64,000 bases of DNA, taken from Frigoriglobus tundricola. Lineage in GTDB: Bacteria; Planctomycetota; Planctomycetia; Gemmatales; Gemmataceae. Under the pieces are notes generated by a model. It made no database searches, had not been told where the DNA came from, and was given only the letters and a program-made list of their open reading frames with translations. Below, piece by piece: positions 55,831 through 64,000 of the stretch. The position numbers were made by a program, and so were the translations under genes. How positions within the stretch are numbered: position 1 is the stretch's first letter; every line of letters starts with the position of its first letter. The stretch is from positions 9,734,001 through 9,798,000 of the forward strand of contig NZ_CP053452.2 in NCBI RefSeq assembly GCF_013128195.2, in the 5' to 3' direction.

Positions 55831-56737
55831 GATTGGGAGCGGCTAGCACGAAATCCCTGCGCGGAACCGAAGAGGGGTTCGGGCTCTGGCGGGAGAGCGG
55901 CCGCACCTGGGGACCGGTCGAATGGGAAGCGATCCACGCGGCCGGACGGGTCCGCCGAAGCGGACCCGCCGGCCGGACATGTACCGAGCGGTCGCGTTCG
56001 CTTCGGCGTTCTCACAGAGATCCTCCGACGGCGCACCTTCGCGGAGCGAGGACGGTTCCGACGCGCTGGGGAACGCGGAACTCGAACGAGAGCCGGCGCG
56101 TCAAGGCCGTCCCCCGCGCGACGTCCTCGGCACCCCGTTCCGCCTGGTCCCCTTCTCCCCGTCTCGACGCACCAGCACCGCGGGTGCCCTCGCTTAGGTG
56201 ATGGATGACGCCCGCGAGTTCTCCGTGCGGTCGCACCCGGCGGACGCCCTTCGGGACGCCGGGTGCGACCGTGCGGGCGTCCCCGACCGCTGCCGCGGCC
56301 CCGGTCCACAGGTCCGCGGGTGTTGGGTCACAGATCTGGTACTCGTCAAGGCCTCAGGGCCGCGGTCGACCGGCGAGCGGGGCAACCTTCCGGCGCCGGC
56401 GCCCGTTTGTGTACCCGCGTTGGGGAGCCCAGGTGCACTCGGGAGGGTCGTTCGCAAGCGCTCGGGGGACGCGCTTCCCGAGGAGGTCGGCGACGAGCAC
56501 CGCGAGGCTGAACTGGCCGATCACGGCCACGGCCGGGTCGTCGACCGTACTTTCACTCCTCCCGGTTGCGGCGGTCATGTCGGAGCAGGGCTGTCGGGCG
56601 TGGAAGCGCCCTCACGTTTCGGGGGAATCGACTTGCCGCCATCAGTTCCTCATGTTAACTTGCGGCCGTGCTGTCGAGTGGGTGTATGAATTACTCCCCG
56701 TGCCCCGGTCCGGGTGCCCTCGCGCGGAGCCGTTCTC
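55831..56737. other. Gene-poor stretch
   Basis: About 0.9 kb with no supportable gene. It lies next to the two decayed paralogue fragments at 53.9-55.8 kb and may itself be old coding DNA, but I recognise no motif. A minus-strand stretch at about 56480-56540 (DPAVAVIGQFSLAVLVADLL) looks protein-like but is isolated. Confidence 0.4.
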
Positions 56738-57268
56738 ATGGACCATCGCGCATCGGCTGCGGGCCTGCTGTTCGCTCTCGCGAGCAGTTATTCGGCGCTC
56801 TCGTTCGTCGCGCCGGAATGGACCCGTCAGGCCGGGCTGGACTTCTGGAACCACGCGCGGGTGACGGCGTGGGCTCGGGAAGAAGAAACGCGGCACCGCG
56901 AGTTGGCGTCCGAAGCGGACCAACTTCAGCACCGCCGCGCGGTTTACGACCAGATTGCCCGAGACGTGTGCGAGCGCCGCGTATCTGTGCGTGACGCGAT
57001 CGGGCACCTGATGGGAATCGTTGAGGCCGACTCGCACTGGTTGGCCGCCGCGAGCGAGCGGTATCGGTCCGCCGGGCGCCCTCCGCCGCCAAGTGATCGG
57101 GCCGCCGTAGCCCTCTTGCTCCGACTGCGGATCGAGCTCGTCCTCGTGCGGGCCAAGAAAGCGGGTGACACCGACCGCGTGTCACTCGTGACCGCCCGAC
57201 TCGCCTCCTTTGACGGCGAGGTTCGGGAGCTTGTCGAGGAACCGACCATCGCGCGGGCGAAACCCTGA
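56738..57268 (+). CDS. Small membrane-anchored coiled-coil protein, unknown function
   Basis: 176 residues from ATG 56738. A hydrophobic N-terminal segment (SAAGLLFALASSYSALSFVA, about 4-23) could be a membrane anchor or signal. The rest is highly charged and helical: REEETRHRELASEADQLQHR, RRAVYDQIARDVCERRVSVR, DAIGHLMGIVEADSHW, LLLRLRIELVLVRAKKAGDT. Similar short helical proteins with 'V..R.....AIA.L' repeats are frequent in Gemmata, without known function. An upstream in-frame ATG at 56714 is possible but lacks a better ribosome site. The gene is convergent with the large glycosyltransferase gene. Confidence 0.65.
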   Translation: MDHRASAAGLLFALASSYSALSFVAPEWTRQAGLDFWNHARVTAWAREEETRHRELASEADQLQHRRAVYDQIARDVCERRVSVRDAIGHLMGIVEADSHWLAAASERYRSAGRPPPPSDRAAVALLLRLRIELVLVRAKKAGDTDRVSLVTARLASFDGEVRELVEEPTIARAKP

Positions 57269-57510
57269 GCCGCTTCACCCGATGACCTTGCAACGACACG
57301 CCGGGTCACGCTCCCCGCCCGTGTGTTCGTGTGGTCCACTTCCTGACCTGAGACGCGGGCGCGCAGTCGACTCCTCCGTGCCCCGTAACTCCGTCCGCGG
57401 CTCGACCAGCGCTCCGCCGACGAAACGCCCCGGGTGCCGGATCCCCCGCGCCGACGAAGGTGCGCGTGGCGACACGCGGACCGAATGATGAGCGGACGGG
57501 CGCGGGGGCA

Positions 57511-60500
57511 TCAGACCGGTAGCCCGAGGTCGCGCAGCGCGGCCGCCGCCTCGTCGTGACCCGGCTCGGCGACGAGTACGGCCCGCCACGCCGAGGCCGC
57601 CCCGGGGCGGTCGCCCGCGTCCCGCAGGGCGTACCCCAGGCACACCCGTGTCGCGACCGAGTCCGGGCGCAGCTCGAGCGACCGCTGGAACGCGGAGACG
57701 GCCTCGCGCGCCCGCGTGCGTGCAGGAACACGGTCCCGAGGTTGTGGTGCACCGCCCCGTCGGTCGGGGCCGCGGCCGCCAGTGCCCGCAGCGCGCGCTC
57801 CGCCGGCCCGTCCCGGCCCGCTTCGAAGGCGAGGCGGGCCAGGCGCTCGAGCACGTCGGGCTCGGTCGGGCCGAGCGCGAGGGCCGCCTCCCACGCGCGC
57901 CCCGCGTCATCGGCCCGGCCCCGGGCCACTGCCACCCGCCCGGCCAGCAGGTGCCCCTCGGCGGCCAGCCGCGGCCGCCCCACCAGTTCGGCCGCCACCG
58001 CACCGGCCGCGTCGAGCCGGCCCCGGCGCAGCAGTAAGTCGCCCAGCCCCTGCCACCCGGGCCGGTAGTTCGGCTCCTCGGCCGTCACCGCCCGGAGCAG
58101 CCGCTCGGCGGGGTCCCACTCGCCCAGGTCGGCGTGGACCGCCGCCAGGTTGGCCCGGGCCTTGAACCCGGCCACCCCCCGGTCCAGGCTGGTGAAGTAC
58201 CGCGGGCCGCCCCCGGCCAGGACCCGCTCGTACGCCGCGACCGCCTCGCGGAGCCGGCCGGTCGCGTGCAGGTACACCCCGGCCCGGAACCGCAACTCCA
58301 CGTCCTCCGGGCACTCGGCCAGACCCGCGTCACACGTCCGCAGCGCGCCGGCCGCGTCGCCCAGGGCCGCCCGGCAGAACGCGAGCAGCGCGTACGCCTT
58401 GCGGCGCTGGGAGTCCCCGAGCACCGAGGCCCGCAGGCTCTCCTCCAGGTAGCCGGCCGCCCGCCCGGGTTCGCCCACGTCGGCGTAGGTCATGCCCAGG
58501 TTGAACAGGGTGAACGGGTGGCCGGGCTTCTCGGCGAGTTCGCGGTGCAGGATCCGCAAGTCCCGCTCCTTCTTGCGGGCCTGTCCCTCGGGGCTGTGGT
58601 CGTAGCCCGCGTGGACCACGAACAGGTCGGTCCACGCCACGCCCCCCCCGGCCCGGCGGATCGCCGGGATGATCTGCTCGTGGATCCGGTGCTCGAACCG
58701 CAGGTCCGGTCGGTTGCGGAACAGCTTGACGTGGTCCACCACCGTCACGTCATCGGTCAGCGCCGGGTCCGGTCCGGTGCAGTGGACCCGCACCACGTAC
58801 CCGAACACCGTGTCGGGGTGCGGGCCGTCGGCCAGGGTCCGCAGCGCCCGGCCGTTGGCCGCGTCGATCACGTCGTCGGAGTCCATCCAGAACACCCACT
58901 CCCCGCGGGCGTGGCGCACCGACTCGTTGCGGGCGGCCGAGAAGTCGTCCACCCACGGGAAGTGGAACACCCGGGCCCCGAGGGCGGCCGCGAGCCGGGG
59001 GGTGTCGTCGGTCGAGCCGGTGTCGACGACCACCAGCTCGTCCACCCACGGCCGCAGGCTCTCCAGGCACGGGCCGATGGTCTTCGCGTTGTCGCGGACG
59101 ATCAGGCACCCAGACAGCGCGGGCGGGCCGTCGGCGTGAGCACCAGCCCCCGCGCGGGTCCGGGGCAGCGGCGAAGGCGGCCCGGCGCGCCGGGCCGGGG
59201 CGCACCGGGTGCCGACCGATCCGGGGCGCCGGGCGCAGTGGGCGGCGGATCGGACCCGTGGCCCCCGCCGGCGGCCAGGCGGCCCAGCGCCGCCAGGATG
59301 CGGTCCGCGAACGCGTCCAGTGAGAACCCGGCCGCGACCCGGCGGGCGACGGCCGCGGCCCGGTCCCGCAACCGGCCCTTGTCCGCCAGCGCCGCCCGCA
59401 GCTTGGCCATGAGCACCTCGTCGGCGTCCCCGAGCCGCAGGTCCACGAAGTCGTCGGCGAACACGTCCCGGGCCGTCTCCGGCACGTCGCCGGCCACGAG
59501 CGTCCCGCACGCCCCCAGCTCCAGGTACTTCATCAGGAAGCACCGGTAGATGCTCTGGGTCGCGACGCCCAACCAGGCCCGGTTGATGGCACGGGCCAGG
59601 TCCGCCCCGGCGACCACGCCCGCGGCCGCGGCCCCGGTCGGGTAGTACCCCGGGTGGGGCAGGTGCAGGACCCGGAACTCGGTCTGCCGGGCGAGCAGCG
59701 CCGCCAGCCGGGCCCGCAGCGGGTACACCTCCGGGTTGAGCGCCCCGTACACGATGACGTCGTACTCGCGGGTCCCGGCGTGGTCGCGGAACACGCGGGT
59801 GTCGACGGCGTTCGGGGTCCAGACGAACTCGACCCCCGGGCACCGCTGCCGGTAAAAGTCGATGTGGTGCCCGGCCTCCTGCATCAGAACGGCGGTGAAC
59901 CGGTGCCGCCGGATGAAGTCCACCTGCCGGTCCTCGAACGCCCACGAGTCGAGCAGCTCCACCGCCGTCGGGACCGGCGCCTCGCCGAGGTCGGTCACCA
60001 GTGGCACCTCCGAGGTCTTCGGGTCGCACCCGTGGACCACAACGTCCGGCCAGCGCCCGCCGCACGCCGCGTCCACCGCCTCCCGGAGGCTCATCCCGGC
60101 CCGGTAGCCGGGCAGCCCCGGGCCGAACAGGGTGACGCCGGGCCGGGCCGCCAGGGCCCGGTACCGGTGGTAGTGGTTCTTGTCCATCCGGTCGCGGAAC
60201 AGGGCGACGTGGGCCAGGAGCAGCACGCGCGGCCCGTGCGCGGGTGCCGCGGGGGGGCGCCGCCGGGCCGGGTTCGGCCGGGGGCGCGGCCTCCCACTTG
60301 CGGCGGAACCGGTCCCGGTTGGCCCGCAGGAGCCCGCCGTAGTCGACGCCCGTGGCCCGGAACGTGGCCCCGCCCACGTGGTGGACGAACGCGTCCCGTG
60401 CGATCACCGCCCGGAACCCGGCCGCGGCCGCCCGCCGGCAGTAATCGTCGTCCTCGAAGTTGCCGAGCCCGAACCCCTCGTCCAAGAGCCCGATCGCGTC

Positions 60501-62588
60501 GATCACGGCCCGCTTGACGAGCAGGCAGAACCCGACCAGCCGGTCGGTCGGCCCGACGGCCCGGTCGTGCCGCCGCCCGTGGGCCCAGGCGAACCCGTCG
60601 AGGCCCTCGAGGTCCGCCTCGGGGTAGGTGACGGGTACCTGCTGCTCACCGCTCACGTGGTTCGAGCACGGCCCGGCCAGTCCGACGTCGGGGGCCGAGT
60701 GGAGCGCGGCCAGGAGCCGGGCGAGCCACCCGGTGGTGGGCACCGTGTCGTTGTTGAGCAGGAGCACCTGCGCGCCGCGGGCGGCGGTGATACCCTGGTT
60801 GCACCCGGCCGGGTAGCCGCGGTTGTCGGCGTTGAGGACCACGGTCACCCCGGGGTCGGTCGCGGCCAGGGCCGTGAAGTACTCGGGGGTGCCGTCGGTC
60901 GAGCCGTTGTCCACGAGAACCAGCTCGTACGGCTCGTCGGTGAGTAGCCGGATCCCGTCGATGCACCGGCGGGTGAACCGGAGTTGGTTGTGGGTGAGGA
61001 TCACGATCGACGTGAGCCCGTACTCCCGGGGAGCGGCGGGGCGGGCGGCGGCGAGCCACTGGTACGTGTAGAACTCCTCGGCGGCGGCGGGCTCCAGCCC
61101 GCCGATCCGGAGCCCGCCCACGTCCACCGCGCCGGGGCGCCCGGCGGCGGCCCACTCGGCGTATCCGGGGCCGGGGGCCGGGGCCAGGGCCGGGATCTCG
61201 AACCCGGCCCGGAACAGCAGCTTCTCGACCTCGCGGCGGGTGTAGAACCGCAAGTGCGTGTGGTCGAGGAGCCCGGCCGGTTCGTACGTCCAGTCGCCGG
61301 CCAGGAGCCCGCGGACCACCGAGTGGTGCCGCACGTTGGGCAGGCTGACGACGAGCACCCCGGCCGGTCGCAACCAGGTGCGGACCCGGCGCAGGACCGC
61401 GAGCGGGTCGCGCAGGTGCTCGAGCAGCACGTCGCCGCACACGACCGCGTCGAACGCGTGCGGCGGGAACGGCCAGTCGAGCGCCTCGGCGTCGCCCTCG
61501 ACCACCATGTCGAGACGGGTGCGGGCGGCCGCGGCGGCGGCGGGGGCGGCCTCGATCCCGACCACCCGGCACTCCTGGCGGGCCTTGAGCGCCGCGCCCA
61601 GCCGGCCCCCGCCGCACCCGACGTCCACGACATCGCGGGCGGTGACCGGGACCAGGGCGACGAGTTCGGGCCGGTCGTGTTCGAAGTAGCCGGGATAGAC
61701 CGCCGGCCGCGGGACCCCGGCGGGTTCCGGCTCCGGTGCAGAGACCCGGACCGTACGGGGGAGCCGCTCGGCGGCGCGCAGCACCTCCTCCATCCGGTGC
61801 CGGTACGTGTGCCGGGCGACGACCTCGGCGCGCCCGGCCGCGGCGACCCGGGTCCGGGCCTCGGGCCGGGCCAGATAGAACCGCACCTTGTCGAGCAGCT
61901 CCTCGGTGCCGCGGTACGTGGCCAGGTGGGCGCCGTCGCGGAACAGCTCGCCCTGCCCGGTCTCGGGCGGTAGGGCGTTGGTGGCGAGCAGCGGGCCGCA
62001 GGCCAGCGCCTCGAACACGCGCATGTTCAGGTCGTCGCGGATCGACCGGTTGAACGCCGTCCGGGCCGCGGAGTACGTGCGGGCCATGTCCTCGAAATAG
62101 GCGCGGCCGACGAAGTGGTCGGGGAAGTGGCGGCGGAGCAGGTCGAGCAGATCGGACCGCGGGCCCGGGAACAGGTTGCCGACGAAGCACACGTCGTACC
62201 GCTGGGGCAGTTCGTGCGGGCGGTGGACCTCCGGGTCGCAGGCCAGGGGCAGCCAGGTCGCGGTGGCGATCCCGGCCCGGCGCAGGGCCTCGGCCCCGGG
62301 CCGCTGGGCCGCGAACGTGAGGTCGGCGGCGCGGGCGTGCGCGAGGCAGCGGTCGGGCCCCAGGTGCGTGTCGATGGCCCACCAGGCGAGCGGCCGCAGG
62401 GCCGCCGGGAGCGGGGCCGCCCCGCCGTCGTCGATGCGCACGAACAGGTCGAAGTCGGCCGGGTTGACGGCGTCGGCCCGGTCCGGGCGAACGTGGGCCG
62501 CGGGGCCGAGTTCGCGCAGCGCGCGGAAACAGTACCCGCCGGTCGTCTCCGGTCGCTCCCGGTCGTCGTAGAGCACGCACACCCGCAT
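57511..62588 (-). CDS. Very large multi-domain glycosyltransferase/methyltransferase with TPR tail (three frameshifts)
   Basis: Reconstructed length about 1,690 residues from ATG 62588. In order: a CgeB-like glycosyltransferase (1-290; DDLNMRVFEALACGPLLATN); a class I methyltransferase (about 305-500; VVDVGCGGGRLGAAL); a family-2 glycosyltransferase (about 521-770; LTSIVILTHNQLRFTRRCID, LVDNGSTDG, LLLNNDT, FEDDDYCRRA); a second CgeB-like enzyme (about 790-1130); a second family-2 enzyme (about 1160-1300; CLIVRDNAKTIGPCLESLRP, VVDTGSTDDTPR, WMDSDD, RFEHRIHEQI); and TPR repeats to VAEPGHDEAAAALRDLGLPV. Frame changes are needed at about 60251 (seven-C run), about 59165-59200 and about 57715. Such assemblies build or decorate surface polysaccharides or glycoproteins. 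Whether it is one polypeptide or adjacent genes depends on those indels. Confidence 0.75.
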
Positions 62589-62732
62589 GAACGCACCTTG
62601 AAAAACTACGTCGGCGAAACTCGCCGGCGGGGTCGAGCCCCCCCGGTCAATCGCGGCTGCCACCAACCGATCGCCGGCTCGATTTCGAGCCGGTTTCCGT
62701 GCCGACCCAGGCGGCCCGCCGGCCCGGTTCGG

Positions 62733-64000
62733 TCACCGCGCCAGGTCCCGGTTCTCTAGCAGCACGTCGCCCGGCCAGGGCTCGACGACGCGGAACCCGG
62801 GGAGCAAGCGCACCAGCTCGTGCAGCGGCACCTGACCCTCGTACAGCTCGTCGTCGGGGTACTCGGTGTAGAGGTACCGCGTCCGCTCCAGAGTCCGGCG
62901 GCCCCCGCGGACCATCTGCCCCTCGGCGCCCTGGAGGTCCGCCCAGATGAAGTCGATGACGCCGGGCCCTGGCGGCTGGTGAAGGTGTCGAGCGCGACCA
63001 GTTCGACGGCCACGGGGGCGCCGAACGACACCGCGTGGCGCGTCAGGTGGTTCCTCGGCCTCTTGATGGACGACGAGTAGGTCCATTCCTGGCCGCCCGG
63101 CCCGTGCCGGCTCGGGAACAGCGGGCCGGTCCCGTCGCGGTCGGCGCTCGCGGCGCGGCGGACGGTCACGTTCGGGGCGGGCGCCGGGTGGTTGCGGGGG
63201 TCGGGCTCGAACGCGTGGACGGTGACGTTCGGGAGCCGCGCCAACCACTCCGTGTCCGTGCCCCGGTGGGTCCCGAGTTCGAGGACGGTTTTGGGCGCGG
63301 GCGTGCCGAGGGCGCGCTCCACCCAGTCCCGGATCCCCGGCGGGGCGGGGGCGATCGGCCGCTTGCGGCGCTCGATGTCCTGCCGCACGCGGTCGGCCAC
63401 GCGCTGGGTGGCGCCGGCGGCCCCCTCACCGGCGCACCGCACGAACTCGGTCCCGCACCGGTGCCAGTCGTCCGGGGACCAGGCGAGCGGGTGGGTCCGG
63501 TGGAAGGCCGCCGGGTACTCGATCGCATGGACCGCCCGCCCGCGGGCCGCGAACGTGACGGGGAGCCAGTAGTCCCAGAACGGTCGCCCCAAGCTCAGGA
63601 GCGCCCGCGGGAACCCGGCGGCGTCACGGCCGTGGAACAGGAAGGCATCAAGGCCGAACGGTTCGCGCTCCGCGGTCCCGGTGCCGTCGAGGTTGTACCG
63701 AACGAAGTAGCAGAGCCCGCCGTCGGCCAGCCAGCGCTCGCGTTTCACCTCCCATTCGCTCATCCGCAGCTCAATGTCGGCGTTGAGCAGGAGGACCGGC
63801 GCGTCCCGTTCGGCCGCCCAGTCGAGCATCGCGTGGACGGGAACGAGGCGCTTGCCGAAGACCGATTCGGTGGTGCCGGCCACCGCAACGAACTCGACGT
63901 CGTAGTGCTCGGCCAGGCCGGCGACCTCGTCCGGGTTGTTGAACGCGCGCACGTGGAGCCCGGCCCGCTGCCACGACCGGATACACTCGCGGGTGCGCGG
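62733..64000 (-). CDS. Glycosyl/FkbM-type methyltransferase protein, partial at window edge (one frameshift)
   Basis: The frame is open to the window's end (TRECIRSWQRAGLHVRAFNN), so the start is outside. The first ~200 visible residues resemble a glycosyltransferase-like module (LLLNADIELRMSEWEVKRER, LDAFLFHGRDAAGFPRALLS, GRPFWDYWLPVTFA). From about 63320 there is an FkbM-type methyltransferase: TVLELGTHRGTDTEWLARLP, VHAFEPDPRN, VAVELVALDTF. A single missing C in CAGGGCCCGG near 62967-62973 then shifts the frame. Corrected, it continues VIDFIWADLQGAEGQMVRGG, YTEYPDDELYEGQVPLHELV and ends FRVVEPWPGDVLLENRDLAR. It precedes the large transferase gene by 144 bases on the same strand, likely one surface-glycan operon. 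Confidence 0.75.

Noticed and set aside
56354-56578. A minus-strand gene containing DPAVAVIGQFSLAVLVADLL
   Set aside because: The stretch looks protein-like but is isolated, without a ribosome site or matching flanks, and I cannot assign it to a family.

Overview
The window is very GC-rich and reads as chromosome of a planctomycete of the Gemmata type (Gemmataceae). The basis is a set of families typical of that group: ECF sigma factors fused to TIGR03067 domains, a prepilin-like DUF1559 protein, a giant FG-GAP surface protein with the short N-terminal L-E-x-R-x-x-P motif, a membrane protein / sigma / serine-threonine kinase triplet, a PVC-type dehydrogenase-cytochrome fusion, and decayed TIGR02996-type genes. 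No database search was possible; family names rest on motifs I recognise.

Layout. 0-6 kb: scattered regulators and housekeeping genes (ArsR, RNB ribonuclease, FMN-binding PPOX-like protein, DksA/TraR zinc finger) with long gene-poor gaps and one perfect 31-bp palindrome. 6-13.2 kb: a damaged gas-vesicle-type locus (sigma-54 activator remnant, Hsp20/GvpH-like, two-ATPase Cdc48-like AAA protein, two GvpL/F-like proteins), then a PAS histidine kinase and a single-domain response regulator. No gvpA is visible and almost every gene carries a one-base frameshift. 13.9-18.1 kb: two membrane-tethered ECF sigma factors with TIGR03067 domains, one ending in a thioredoxin fold, surrounded by transposase remnants and a duplicated sigma-gene scrap. 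18.4-23.2 kb: a ~1,600-residue FG-GAP surface protein.

23.2-30.1 kb: a TIGR03032 gene, then a tight five-gene operon (SDR/thioester-reductase-like plus SCP2, alpha/beta hydrolase, PaaK/LuxE-like adenylate-forming enzyme, MqnA/D-like enzyme, class III aminotransferase). It looks like an uncharacterised route from a carboxylic acid to an aldehyde to an amine. It ends in five tandem 49-bp hairpin repeats. 30.3-35.5 kb: exported thioredoxin-like protein, lipoprotein, and an ABC exporter pair whose two genes are separated by a MITE-like inverted repeat. 35.6-38.2 kb: a structured leader with a tiny acidic ORF, an outer-membrane barrel candidate and a second thioester-reductase-like SDR. 38.7-42.8 kb: the kinase/sigma/membrane-protein operon (minus strand). 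43.5-49.1 kb: two overlapping ceramidase-like genes, the second fused to a dehydrogenase, HEAT-like repeats and cytochrome c. 49.3-57.3 kb: remnants, a DUF1559/DUF4198/Cys-rich operon, a methyltransferase, MarC and a small membrane protein. 57.5-64 kb: a very large multi-domain glycosyltransferase/methyltransferase gene and a partial FkbM-type gene, both frameshifted.

Caution: single-base indels, mostly in short G/C runs, cluster at 6.3-12 kb and 57.7-63 kb, while the 24-49 kb genes are intact. Either these two loci are decaying or the consensus is poor in the most GC-extreme DNA. The frameshifted genes are described as their reconstructed wholes.
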